DNA from: Ceratopteris richardii
Taxonomy: Eukaryota > Streptophyta > Polypodiopsida > Polypodiales > Pteridaceae
Length of the DNA: 64,000 bases
Assembly: GCA_020310875.1 (NCBI GenBank)
Contig: CM035427.1
Coordinates: 94,882,937-94,946,936 of the forward strand
Reading direction: 5' to 3'
In this document: positions 1 to 10,860 of the stretch, piece after piece
Position numbering within the stretch: the stretch's first letter is position 1
Layout: each line of letters starts with the position of its first letter
The notes under the pieces: model-generated
Databases searched by the model: none
What the model saw: only the letters and a program-made list of their open reading frames with translations
Told to the model about the DNA's origin: nothing
Program-made: the position numbers and the translations under genes

Positions 1-374
1 GCTCTTCGATCAGATGCGTGTAGATGGCCATCGAAGAGCCTTCAATGTTTTTATTTTTTTCATCAAAAATCCATCATGTAACCAATGCTAAAGCATCATA
101 AATTCTTGTCCAGATAGCATCGCATATGCGACAATAATTAGTGTTGCTTATGCTACACAAAATAGCATCGCTTATGCGATGCTTTTTTTAATGGTCACTT
201 TAGCGATGCTCGACGTAACCATCGCACATCCTGTCGCACCACATGTCGATAAAAACATTGAATTTTTCGTCATTTAATTGACATTCCATGCTCGACACTT
301 GTTGTGATGCTTTATGCAATTTTATAGTGACAAAATTATGTCACGTTAACCATCGCTATGCGCCCATATTCCTT
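1..374. other. Unassigned AT-rich DNA with short palindromes
   Basis: No gene seen. A 10-bp inverted repeat (1-10 with 30-39) forms a possible hairpin. GCATCGC[A/T]TATGCGA-type palindromes lie at 116-131 and 164-183, with related GCATCG words around 200-230 and 350. This is probably the tail of the gypsy element whose integrase end follows. Confidence 0.5.
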
Positions 375-600
375 GTAGTGAACTCTAGATGAATCCAAAT
401 TTCTTTTGGAAATTGTAATTCATATGCCAACATGTCAACCTTTTTGGTGATTGGAAAAGGAGTGCAATATATGGGCGACAACTTGGTTCACTTTTTGGCC
501 TTTAACTTTTCTAATCTATCTGGAACTCAAAGATAAACTTGGACTCCAATTTGAAAAGAAACTTCACATCATTTAGGATCGACATAAGGTTTTGCTTGAT
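375..600 (-). pseudogene. Ty3/gypsy integrase C-terminal fragment
   Basis: The minus-strand translation reads as the end of a gypsy integrase: a GVQVYL stretch, then KLSPIYCTPFPITKKV, then AYELQFPKEIWIH. This matches the family pattern of a basic KLSPRYxGPF block followed by YELxLPxxxxIHxVFH. Two in-frame stops break it. The rest of the gypsy element lies outside the window or was lost. Cop1-A begins 3 bp to the right, so it may have landed in this element. The assignment rests on motif spacing only. Confidence 0.55.
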
Positions 601-602
601 TT

Positions 603-832
603 TGTTGATATATTTAGGTAGTGATGTGTGTGAACACACTACGACCGTCGGGACACTTTTTTCCCTCTTTAAGAGGTTTTTTTCCCTTGGCTTGTATATA
701 CGCCTATTGCCCTAACAGGCTACTTATCTTTGTACATAATCTAGTAATACATTCAGTATTGTGTGTTGTGCTCCAAGCTTCTTCTTCTTCCTTGTGTTGT
801 TCGTGTGCTTCCGTAGATGTCTATCTCCAACA
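603..832 (+). repeat. 5' LTR of Cop1-A (230 bp)
   Basis: Begins TGTTGATATATTTAGG and ends CTCCAACA, the usual TG...CA ends, with the PBS 2 bp downstream. The same 228-231 bp unit recurs at 11678, 15791, 44969, 49799, 53158 and 61116. A TATA-like GTATATA at 694-700 could be the core promoter. Confidence 0.93.
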
Positions 833-834
833 AT

Positions 835-846
835 TGGTATCAGAGC
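835..846 (+). other. Primer-binding site of Cop1-A
   Basis: TGGTATCAGAGC, the standard plant copia site complementary to the 3' end of initiator tRNA-Met, 2 bp after the LTR. Confidence 0.93.
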
Positions 847-1186
847 AGGTCGTTGCTTCATCTAGGGCACCGTTGACACTTCTCCGTTTGCAATCTCAGA
901 ATCACATGAATTTTGTGAGCATACTCAACGTGTTTTCGAGATCAAAATGGCTTCGCTTTGTGGTGCCGAAATCGCGATCTGAGCTCGTTTTTGCCGCCGA
1001 ACTCACTATCACAGTGCTTGTGCAGGCTATTTTGTCTTTTTGTGCCAAAGGTATATACCAGTTTCTGTTCGCCAGTATAAGCATCTCAAAGTCTGCTACA
1101 AGTCTAGTGGAATTTGTCTAGGTAGTTCTATTCAACTTTTTGAGATACAGTCAATTTTCTGCATCAAGGTATTTTAGTCACTGGCC

Positions 1187-2437
1187 ATGGCTGAAAGCGG
1201 TGATGTATTCCGTCTGTTGGCTGTTGAGGATAAGTTGGATGGTACCAACTACCCGTTATGGGCTTATATAATGCGACATGTGTTGGTTGCAAAAGGACTG
1301 TGGAACATTGTGCAGGGTGTCGAAAAACGTCCTATCACACCTGTAAGTGTTACAATTGCAGGTACTGAAGCTGATGCACAAGGTGTCAAAGATGGTGATA
1401 TTCTGCATATTCCTGTTCGTGCTACGGTTTCTGCTGCACCTACTGCAGAGCAGATTCACTGGCATGGTAGAGATGCCCAGGCACATGCATTGATAGCTTT
1501 GTCTTTCAAACGTGCCATTATTCCTCACATTCACTCTTGCAGAACAGCTAAGGATGCTTGGGATACACTAACCACATTGTACCAAGCTAGGAATGAGGCT
1601 CGTGTTGCTTACCTCCAAAAACAGTTGGAGAGTGAGCACATGAATGAAGGTGATTCTATGGACAGTTTCCTAACGAAGATCAAAGACTTGAAGGAATAGT
1701 TGATTTTTGTTGATGAGGTTATACCAGATAGCTCACTTGTGCAAACCGTTCTGAATGGTCTTCCTGATTCATATCAGAGTTTTGCTTCTACTCTTTGGTT
1801 GATGATGAGAGGCAATCCAAATGCCTTATCATTTGAGGAGTTAGTCTCTGTTCTGTTGCAGGAAGATGAGTCCAGGCAGAACAGGTCCATTATGCGAGTT
1901 GCAGATCAAGCTTTCCTGGCTAGTCAGAAGGGCAAAGGAAAATGGAGCTCTTCAACTAGTAAGCAGAAATCTGCTAATTCTGCACATTCAAAGAAGGAAG
2001 ATAAAGATGAGAAGAAATTAGAAAAGCAGAAATTGTTTTGTAAATATTGTAAAGGGAATGATCATATCATAAAGAATTGTCCAAAACTAGCTGCTAAAGA
2101 GGCAAAGAAGAAAGAGGCTAGAATGGTTGTTGCAGAGGCCTCTACACCAAAAACAGAGTCTGCTAATCTTGTGCAGGAAGAAGAATGGGCGTTTACTACT
2201 GTCTACAGTTTTGACCCATCTTCTCATGAGCAGTGCATGTCTGCAGTAGACTTAGATGTTTGGTACTTTGACAATGGGGTGACCAAACATATTACCTCGC
2301 AATGCAGTTTCTTCTCTTCACTCGAGCCTGCCCCTATAGGGAATACTGTTACATGTGCCAACAACTCCTCTTATCCTGTTATGGGAGTTGGTAAGATCAT
2401 TTTGACTACTACTGATGGTAGTTCTTTCACTTTGTGA
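1187..2437 (+). pseudogene. Cop1-A gag and protease
   Basis: Gag forms the cytoplasmic virus-like particle; the protease cleaves Gag-Pol. The start is the ATG of MAESGDVF, conserved in Cop1-B. The N-terminal part has the copia gag features DKLDGTNYPLW and, near residue 145, YLQKQLESEHMNEGDS. A zinc knuckle follows (CKYCKGNDHIIKNC), then the protease start WYFDNGVTKHIT. The catalytic motif is D-N-G, where D-S/T-G is usual. TAG at 1697-1699 interrupts gag and TGA at 2435-2437 ends this frame; the same frame carries on afterwards. The TAG replaces the Gln codon of Cop1-C and -D, and Cop1-B has the same TAG. Confidence 0.92.
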
Positions 2438-3669
2438 GATGCTTTATTTGTGCCAGGGATCAAGAAGAACCTGTTATCAGTTTCTGCATTAGCCAAGATT
2501 GGCTTGGTTGTGAAATTTGTTGATGACAGGTGTACAGTTCATGATCTGTCACATGGCGATGTGATTATTGCTTCTGGCATTTTATGTCGTGGGCTATATA
2601 AGCTCATAGACTATGAAAGATCTATAAATGATTTGGCATGTGCAGTAAATGATTCTCAGGCTATGTGAGATGCAAAGCTTTGGCATGCATGCTTTGATCA
2701 TCTGAATTTTGCTAGTTTGCTACGACTGCAGAAATCTGAAATGGTGTCCTCTTTGCCCAAACTTGAGGCACCTGGAAAACATGTTTGTGAAGGCTGTATT
2801 TTGGGCAAAATGCAGCGTTTTTCCTTTCCAAAAGATGGTTCAGTTTGGGCTACTCAGAAATTGCAGCTTGTACATAATGATGTCTGTGGTCCTATGCAGA
2901 CACCTTCTTTTGGAAATTATCTTTACTTCGTGACTTTCATTGATGATTTTTCCAAGCATGCATGGGTATATCCATTGAAGCCAAAGTCCGAAGTGTTCAT
3001 GTGCTTCAAACAGTTTTTGGTTTTGCCTGAAAATATGTCAGCATGTAAAATGGGCACCCCCCGTTCTGATCAAGGGGGGGAATATATGTCTTCTGATTTT
3101 AATGCATTTCTGGCTGAACATGGGATAAAACACCAGTGTACAGTGTCGTTTACACCTCAATAGAATGGAGTTGCTGAACGAAAAGAACAGGTCACTCATG
3201 GAGATGGCGAGGTGTATGATCAAGAGTAAGGCTTTACCACATATTTTCTGGCTTGAGGCTATCATGTGTGCAGCATATGTACTGAACAGGTGTCCCACTA
3301 AAGCGCTGCACTCTATCACTCCATATGAGGCTTGGCATGATCGCAAGCCATTTGTTGCTCATCTGCGTGTTTTTGGTTGTTTGGCATATGCATTAGTGCC
3401 TGAACAACATCGCAGAAATTGGATGATACAGCAGTAAAATGTATTTTTGTTGGCTACAGTTCCGAAAGTAAAGGCTATCGTCTGTATCATCCACAGACTA
3501 AACGCATTCTGGCTAGTCGTGATGTTGTTTTTGTGGAAGGTGCTATTCGGCCATTACTTTCATGTACTAAGGAGACATCTGTTAGCTCCAAAGACATGTA
3601 TGATACTTTGCTACCTCTTTTCAAGGTGCACAGTCTAGTGCTTGTCCTAATGAGGCAACTTCTCAGCCT
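2438..3669 (+). pseudogene. Cop1-A pre-integrase zinc region and integrase
   Basis: The integrase joins the cDNA to the genome. In order: the link from the protease (GIKKNLLSVSALAKIG), the GAG-pre-integrase zinc region ending in HVCEGCILGK, and the catalytic core with Asp in FVTFIDDFSKHAW, Asp in RSDQGGEYMS, and NGVAER followed by ITPYEAWHDRKP. The C-terminal region has CIFVGYSSESKGYRLYHP. Defects are TGA near 2668, TAG at 3161-3163 just before NGVAER, and frameshifts near 3180, near 3420-3430 and near 3625-3670. Expected core residues are present, so decay postdates an active ancestor. Confidence 0.9.
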
Positions 3670-4917
3670 TTGCAGGTTTCATGTGATGATGCAGATCATT
3701 CCATTTCTGATGCAGATTTACATGATGCACTTATTGATGAGAGAGCTGATATCAAGCAGGCAAGAACTATGCCAAAATGGTTGGTGAAGACCTTGCGTGA
3801 TAGCAAATTAGATGCACCTCTGTCATATCGTACTCGATCACGCTCTCATAGTGCCTCTTTTGCATCAGATTGCTATGCTATGGTTGCATCTAGTCTCTCT
3901 GATGAGAGTGAGCCTGTTTTGTTTGATGAAGCACAAAATTCAAAAAATTGGATGGCTGCTATGCAATCTGAATATGATGAAATAATGAAGAATGGTACTT
4001 GGTCCTTATGTGACTTGCCTCCTGGCAAGAAGGCCATTGGCACTAAGTGGGCATACAAGCTGAAGCGTAAACCTGATGGTACAGTTGACAGGTATAAGGC
4101 TAGGCTTGTTGCAAAGGGTTATGCACAGGAAAGAGGCATTGATTTTGATGAGACCTTTGCACCTACATGTCGTATGACTGCTGTTCGGAGCATCTGTGCA
4201 CTTGCAGCTCATCATGCTTGGAATGTGCATCATTTGGACATTAAAACTGCATTTCTGAATGGTGACTTGCATGAAGAAGTGTATGTTTTTCAGCCTCGTG
4301 GCTTTGTGCAGAAAGGGCATGAGAACCAGGTGTGCAGGTTAAAGACGGCATTATATGGTTTAAAGCAAGCACCACATGCTTGGTATGAAAAGATACATAC
4401 CTATCTGATTGCACATGGTTTTGAGAACAGTCCAAGTGAAAGCACCTTATATGTTAAGCGTGCTAATGATGTACTTCTGATCATTGTGGTTTATGTTGAT
4501 GACATGCTGATCATTGGTCCTCATGAGAGGCATATTGCTGATTTTAAGGCTGATTTGCATGCCTCATTTGAGATGTCTGATTTGGGGCATTTGCATCATT
4601 ATCTGGGCATTCAGTTGATGCACGTTGATGGCGGAATGGCTTTGCATCAAATGAAATATATTGACACATTATTCGAGTGTTTTGGCCTTGAAGAATGTAA
4701 ACCTATTGCCACTCCTATGGAGACAGGTTTACAATTGAGTCTTCATGATGCTTGAGATGCATTTGATGCTGTTCTCTATCAGCAGGTTGTTGGATGCTTG
4801 ATTTACTTATGCATTACTTGGCCAGATATTCAGTTTGTTGTCTCATAGATGAGTAGGTTTATGCATTGCCCAAGATTCAAGCATTGGTAGGCAGTTAAGC
4901 GTATCTTTCGCCAAATG
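3670..4917 (+). pseudogene. Cop1-A reverse transcriptase, C-terminally truncated polyprotein
   Basis: Copies element RNA into cDNA in the particle. A Ser/Asp-rich linker leads to NWMAAMQSEYDEIMKNGTW, then GTKWAYKLKRKPDG, RYKARLVAKGYAQ, HHLDIKTAFLNGDL (first catalytic Asp), LYGLKQAPHAWYEK and VVYVDDMLI with the YVDD catalytic pair. The frame is open from 3670 to the TGA at 4753-4755 and remnants continue to about 4917, where the copy breaks off before RNase H. Confidence 0.93.
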
Positions 4918-6943
4918 AAACTTGTTTTATCGATGACTACCATCTGATCATCACTATGATCAAATCATTCCTAACTAGGAATAAGGTGTCTCAAGTAAAC
5001 TACTGTAATAATCTGGCACTCCCAGATATACTGAGGACCATAATGTGAGTCCACGAAATACCTGGAATAATGATAAGTAGATGTGTGCACACTCATAGCC
5101 CACTAGGCTAAGCATCTAGCTCACCTCATACACACTATGTATGAACCATGGCCTATTCTTAGGCATATCAAATAAAGTAGTACATACTCTGTGAATTTCT
5201 TCTTAATGCAATTGCCTATTCATAGTTCTTATGTGCAAACCTTGCCTTTTCTCTTCTAGGCTACTTTCCTGCAGACTTGCCTTGTTTGCGATCACATACA
5301 GAGTGACTGTCTCAACTGCCCCTCTGTTGTCTACTAATAAGATGATACCAGAAGATCATATAAATGAACTCCAAATCATATAAAAAATACAATATCAAAG
5401 ACTTCTCTCCCATACCAGGTGTCCTACACCTAGGTAGAATACAAAGTTTGATGTCCCATACCACCAACTTTATACTCCACATAGATGCGTGTATGAGATT
5501 AAAGTCGAACACTTCCCTCAAAAATGATAAGAATAATTCGGTGAGTACTCACAACCATAAATAATGTAATGAAATCATGAAGTGTTGCTGAAGTGTTTCC
5601 TTCCCTCGATGGAAAGAACAGAGTCATTCCTGTGACTCTATCACTCATAACTATTTGTAACATCAACTCATCTTGAGTTGAGAAATGATAAATCAACTCA
5701 ACTAGATTTGTGAAGGATGCGGCTTGCATCAAATATCAACTCATGATAAATTGGAATTTATACGACTCGTATGAATCCACTTATACGAAATGAGAACAAC
5801 TACTAAAGTTCTCATGTTCCATGCTCTCGTGGCACTATATATATTCTTGAAAATTTTGACAGAGTCTCCTCTGTCCTATTGAGAATGGTCATCATAAACC
5901 AATGCTCAATAAACAAGTATCTAGGGCATAGCTAGCCCATGGTGATCACAACATATCAAAAAATATCATAAAAAACCTATGAAAAGTCTTTGCCTTTCAA
6001 CAATGTCTCCTACATAAACAATTTCCAACAGCAGCAGATTAATTTTTAAGTTTATCTAACTTTTACTCATCCAAAAAGTATGAAATTTTCCACTCTTATG
6101 TATCTTTTCTCAAGCTTTCATTAGGCACAAAAATCACTTGATTTAGATATTTGCTCAAAGTTTTATGACCATTTTACTGGAAGGCTCAAATACTTGATGA
6201 CCAACTCTGAGAATGTATAGGGTCATCTTCTTGAAGCCCTTAGACTTATAAAACAAACTCCAAATTAAATCCTCGCAAGAGATTGGTATGAGAAGAATAG
6301 ATCATTTGACATATCAAATGATGTCCAATTTCTTCCAAGACTTAATAGACTATAGCTATTACTATCTACTTTTATTGATATAAGTTTCATAGTATTTGGA
6401 CATTTGAATCTTTCAGAATGACCAAAATACTAAGCCTCTATACCTGCAATATTTTAAAAAGTTGCAGAGGCTAACTTTTACTCTTTTCTTTATATCTCCT
6501 AAATGGAGAACCATTTCATCTTGAAATTTTATACACACCATATGGAGGTCCTTAGCTAATGTTAGAAACAAAAATCATTCAATTTGAGTAAATGAGCTAG
6601 GTGACATGGTCTCTGGTCATTTCATAAATTCCAGAGGCTTCACTTTTATGTGCAGAGATTTACAAAAATCATTCCATTTGGATCTATCGATGAAGAGAAA
6701 TGCCCTTTGCAACAGACCTATGTCACTTGTTTCAGGCCTCTACCTCTACTAGCAGCACTTTTAGTGAAGAGGTCATTTGACCTATCTAAAAGTCTCCAAA
6801 TTACTTGAAACTTAGTCAGCTTAAAGATAAGACTAGGATCTACTTGCCCTCCAAATTTCAATGAATTTGGGCATTTCCTCAAAGAGTAGCATCCAAATCT
6901 CTATGAAGCTGCTACCTCACTAACTATTTGCTCGATCATTTCC
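4918..6943. other. Unassigned repeat-like DNA
   Basis: No protein domain recognised in any frame. It begins exactly where Cop1-A stops. Between about 6030 and 6930 there are several degenerate copies of a motif like AACTTTTACTC followed some 40 bp later by TTGAAATTTTATACAC, typical of untranslated retrotransposon sequence. I see no LTR boundary or PBS. Confidence 0.4.
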
Positions 6944-6948
6944 AGAGA

Positions 6949-7146
6949 TGTACATGCTTGGAGGAACGAGAAGTTCCTTGCTCGGGGGATAGCCAAGGCC
7001 AAAAGCTAGAGAGTTCATACGAGGTACCTACTCATGATGGCCAGATGAGTAGATGAACCTTAGAGAGAACTCTAGATGGTGACTAGGCAAGGGCTATAAA
7101 TAGGTTGGGAGGTGAGTCTGAGGCATGTCATTCTCCACTTCTCACA
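6949..7146 (+). repeat. 198-bp LTR, left copy of an inverted pair
   Basis: Starts TGTACATG, ends CTTCTCACA, and is followed 2 bp later by a perfect PBS. A TATA box (TATAAATA, 7095-7102) sits about 45 bp before the end. The 198-bp unit is about 99% identical to the inverse complement of 8151-8348 (2 differences counted) and more diverged at 60523-60720. The size suggests a TRIM-like non-autonomous element. Homology with the right copy extends 9 bp outside the TG end, so the true border may lie a little further left. Confidence 0.8.
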
Positions 7147-7148
7147 TT

Positions 7149-7160
7149 TGGTATCAGAGC
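7149..7160 (+). other. Primer-binding site beside left 198-bp LTR
   Basis: TGGTATCAGAGC, a perfect initiator tRNA-Met complement, pointing into the spacer between the inverted LTRs. Confidence 0.85.
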
Positions 7161-8136
7161 TTAGAGAGAGGTGTTGGGGAAAATCTCGTAACTCTCTTTT
7201 CTGAGTCATTTTTCTTCCTTCCCTTGGCTCGATGGGCATGGATATTGTGAGGAATGAGTGTCTTAAGTGGGTATGTAGCCATTGAAAGCATTTTTCCATG
7301 CATCAATCGCTTCATATGCAGATGGTGAGCTCCAGTGTGAGGTAAGTATGTTTCTGCCAAAGTTTTGAAGCCTGTTTTCTCTTTGTTTCTTCTTGTTTTT
7401 GCAAACCTGTCCGCGTTGCCATGTAGAACGCTCCATTCCGCACATTTTGATATGCGACAAGGGGTGGTTTATCTCTGACAATTAAAGAGATACTACTTCT
7501 AGAAATTATGCAGTACATTCAACTTTGAATTTAAAGAAAGAAAGAGGAAAGATTCTTAAACTCAAGCATACATACATAGAATTGCATATGTTTACACACA
7601 CACATACACAATCATGTTTGCTCGCATAACGACACACATACGTAATCTAATTATGAATGTACTTATGCATTTGATTATGCATCGACACATATCTGAGATA
7701 TAAATAAATAAAGAGAGAGTTAGAGAGGAAGAAAAGAAAGTGAAGGAGAAAGAGAAAGGATGAAAGAAGAGAAAGAGAGAAGGAGGAGATCCTAAGTGAG
7801 ATAAAGTGAAGAATAGAGAGAGAATGAAAAGATTAGAAAGAGAGAGAAGAGTAAATACAGAGAAAAAAAAGAAAGATTGGAAGTAAGAGAAAAAGCAAGA
7901 TTAGCATACCTACATTGACTAAAATGGCCATAACTCTCTCGTATGAAACCCAAATTGGACAATTCCACTTGGTATGGAAAGTAGACTCCAAGCGCTTTCC
8001 AATGAATGGCTTGAAGCTACCATTGGATAATTAAAAACCACCTGTAGAGAGTATTTAATTCTCTGCATACTTCTTCAAGGAGGTATGCTGCCCACTCACC
8101 TAGCTTGATTGTTTTGGCCATAACTTCCTATTGGAA
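7161..8136. other. Spacer between the inverted LTRs, with a purine-rich tract
   Basis: No gene seen. About 7590-7610 is CA-rich, and 7690-7890 is strongly purine-rich on the plus strand (GA and GAAA mixtures). The two ends of the spacer are not complementary beyond a few bases past the PBS sites, so this is not one simple palindrome. Confidence 0.6.
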
Positions 8137-8148
8137 GCTATGATACCA
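8137..8148 (-). other. Mutated primer-binding site beside right 198-bp LTR
   Basis: On the minus strand it reads TGGTATCATAGC, one change from the perfect site at 7149-7160. It faces inward, toward the left copy. Confidence 0.75.
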
Positions 8149-8150
8149 AA

Positions 8151-8348
8151 TGTGAGAAGTGGAGAATGACATGCCTCAGACTCACCTCCCAGCCTATTTA
8201 TAGCCCTTGCCTAGTCACCATCTAGAGTTCTCTCTAAGGTTCCTCTACTCATCTGGCCATCATGAGTAGGTACCTCGTATGAACTCTCTAGCTTTTGGCC
8301 TTGGCTATCCCCCGAGCAAGGAACTTCTCGTTCCTCCAAGCATGTACA
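8151..8348 (-). repeat. 198-bp LTR, right copy of an inverted pair
   Basis: Inverse complement of 6949-7146 with the same ends and the same TATA box (plus strand TATTTATA, 8199-8206). It lies directly before the truncated 3' end of Cop2, so its arrival may have removed the end of that element. Confidence 0.8.
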
Positions 8349-8399
8349 TCTCTGGAATATAACTAATGGTCTTTCATAATCATGTGTAAGAGTGATCAT

Positions 8400-9939
8400 A
8401 TGAGTTTATCTTAGATGTAGAAGACTTTGGTCCATTGATTGTCATTGAATCTTAAGGTTGAACCTGCACACCAAAGTCTACATAATCCTCTTGATCCTCT
8501 TCATCCAACTTTGTCTTGCCCTTGTCTCCATACCAAGACCTTGATTCATCAAACACAACATCTCTTGACACATATAGCTTCTTTGAGAGGGGGTTCTAGC
8601 ACTTGTAGCCTTTTTTATCATTTGAGTAGCCAATGAACACACATTCCTCACTCTTGGGCTCTAACTTTGTTGTCACTTCACTGGGGATATGAACAAAGAA
8701 TACACATCCAAATACCTTGAGGTGCTATATGGTTGGTTTCTTGCCATAATAGACTTCATGTGGAGTCAAGTTATGCAGACCACTTGTTGGAAATCTGTTT
8801 ATCAAGTAACAAGCTGTATTCATAGCCTCAACCCAATAAGAGAATGGTAACTTACCTTCATTTATGAGACATCTAGCTATCTCAACCAAATGACCGTTCT
8901 TCCTCTCAGCAGGGTGTAAAGTGCCTCTTTATGCCATGGTCTTGCAAGTACTTTGTGAATTCCTTGGAGAAATACTCTCCCCCTCCACTTGACCTTAGTC
9001 TCTTGATGTGTGCATCACATTTTTCTTCAAAAAGGGACCTAAAATTTTTAAAGCGTTAAAACACTTGATTTTTCCTTGACAACATATAGCCACACCCTTC
9101 TTGAGTGGTCATCAATGAAGGTGACAAAAAAGTACCTAGATCCTCCCAATGAAGCCTCTTTGCCAGGGCCCCATACATCTGAGTGTATAAGCTCCAAGAG
9201 CTTAGAGGATATGTACTCACTCTTTTGAAATGTCTTCCTTGCTTGCTTACCTAGCTGACAAGAATCACAAAACTCGTGTAGAAATTGGCCTTCAAGATTT
9301 GGTATTCCCTACACTAAACCTACTTTGCACATGCTTTTTTACTTGGGAATATTGATATTTCCTATCCTCTTGTGCAGAAGATCAATCTCTGCAATCCTTT
9401 TGTTACCAGTCATCACATAACATACCTTGTTGTGTGTAGGAGCAACATCCTGTGAACAATCTGCCCTCTTTCCTTCCCTTGGCAATGACCTTGCCTCCTT
9501 GCTTCACAGTGCACTATTTTGCATCAAATATAACTTGCATATCTCTCTCTCTATCATCTATCCTACAGAGATAAGGTTCTTGGAAATAGATGGAACATGG
9601 AGCACATCTATAAGAGTCTTGATAGATTTACCTTCACCTAGCTTCACATCACCCAGATGTGTAATGAGATGCTCATTGTTATCTCCTGTCTCCACACAAC
9701 CTTTTGAGCTTGGGACCTATATATGAACAAAAGATTCCTCCATACATGACATGTGATTAGAGCATCCAGAGTCTATCTACCACTTTGTATCCTTAGGATC
9801 ACTAGTGTAGCCATGTCTCGTGGCTAGGAGAGTCTCCTTCTCATCATCCTTCTTGGCATTATTAGCATAGTTCCCTTGATCCTTCTTCTTCTTGCCTTTA
9901 TCATCCTTGAACCAGCAATTTGAGGAAATAGGATTCTGC
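8400..9939 (-). pseudogene. Cop2 protease and integrase remnants
   Basis: The minus strand gives, in order, IDSGCSNHMS (protease active site) near 9780, LHVPSISKNLISVG, a pre-integrase zinc region with FCDSCQLGKQARKTF, ELIHSDVWGP, YFVTFIDDHSRRVWLY with the first catalytic Asp, and then degenerate sequence. Many stops and frameshifts interrupt it. The reading ends before the reverse transcriptase. Confidence 0.8.
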
Positions 9940-10746
9940 TTAGCACATAAAACAAGTTTTACTTTGATGAGGGTTGTTCTTCCCTTTGCGATTATTGCCC
10001 TTCCTTGAAGATGATGCCTTGCTATCTCCTTCTGAATCTGAATCTTCTTCCTTGGACTGATTCCACTTTCTTTTTCCTCCTTTCCCCTTCTTCACACTCT
10101 TGCCTTTGCCTTTGCTAGCATATAGGACCTGTGAGTGACCATCCTTCTTGGATGTGTCTCCTATGGAAACCTCTTCTACCACTAGGTGTAGGATCAGCTG
10201 TTCAAGAGTTGGTAGATAATCTCTATACAAGATGGTGGTAATAAGGGTTTTCCACTGTCTTCCCCTCTCAACCCATTGAGAGCAATGTGCACAAGCTACT
10301 TTGCAACCAATGGATGCCGATTGCACCCTCAACTCATTTACCCTCAAGGTGTAGTCAAAAATAGATTTACCACTACCCTTCTTCAAAGAATGGAGTTCAT
10401 TCTTAAGCTACATCTTTTTGCTTCTTGTGGAAGCGGCATATATCTTCTCTAAGGCCTCCCAAACATATCTAGCATGATCAAATTTTGATATATGACCAAT
10501 CATAATGTTAGGGATTACTTGTGATATATATAAGATAGCTCTCCTATTCCTTTCCTCCCAATCCTTCAACATCTTCAATTCTTGATTGGTGACATTTGGA
10601 TCTTTGGTATCCACATTAGACTTATCTTCATCTCCACACACAATAGGCCATAAAGTTTTTCTCGGGAGGTAGTTCATGACTTTGAACCTCCATGGCTGAT
10701 AGTTGTCTTTATCAAGCAACTCCAATTTTTGACCTAAATCTGCCAT
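9940..10746 (-). pseudogene. Cop2 gag
   Basis: Structural capsid protein of a copia element. The ATG chosen is that of MADLGQKLELLDKDNYQPW (10746-10744), because that tryptophan motif begins copia gag proteins; an upstream in-frame ATG exists at 10800. Other motifs are RAILYISQVIPN and YVWEALEKIYAA. A TAG near 10408 interrupts the frame before LKKGSGKSIFDYTLRV. The C-terminal part is rich in Lys, Gly, Asp and Ser, followed by the start of a zinc knuckle (TCFMC) that runs into a stop. Confidence 0.85.
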
Positions 10747-10844
10747 AATAAATGGGAAATTAGGGTTACATTGAAATGTACATCTTAGCCTTGATGTCAA
10801 AGCTTTTTTGTTCTTATCCTAAAGTCTTCAAAGGATGTTTCCTA

Positions 10845-10855
10845 CTTTGATACCA
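10845..10855 (-). other. Primer-binding site of Cop2
   Basis: The minus strand reads TGGTATCAAAG, an initiator tRNA-Met-type site with one change, 5 bp from the putative LTR. Confidence 0.75.
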
Positions 10856-10860
10856 ACAGG

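Larger units (their letters stand above)
603..4917 (+). mobile_element. Cop1-A, Ty1/copia retrotransposon, 3' truncated
   Basis: The parts run in copia order: 5' LTR, PBS, gag, protease, integrase, reverse transcriptase. The similarity to Cop1-B stops at about 4917, at the start of RNase H, so RNase H, the polypurine tract and the 3' LTR are missing. What follows is unrelated. No target-site duplication can be tested. At least four nonsense codons and three frameshifts make it non-functional. Copies of the same family in this window are Cop1-B, -C, -D and -F. Confidence 0.93.

Noticed and set aside
835-846. TGGTATCAGAGC sites as tRNA genes
   Set aside because: They are 12-base primer-binding sites beside LTRs; no cloverleaf surrounds them.
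4006-4435. Minus-strand open frames opposite Cop1-A RT (and similar ones at 14209-14704, 46384-46771, 62692-62916)
   Set aside because: They lie antisense to conserved RT coding sequence and recur in each copy only because the RT does.
6949-8348. Inverted LTR pair as a DNA transposon with long inverted repeats
   Set aside because: The repeats end in TG...CA, carry a TATA box and adjoin primer-binding sites, so they are LTRs; no flanking target duplication was found.
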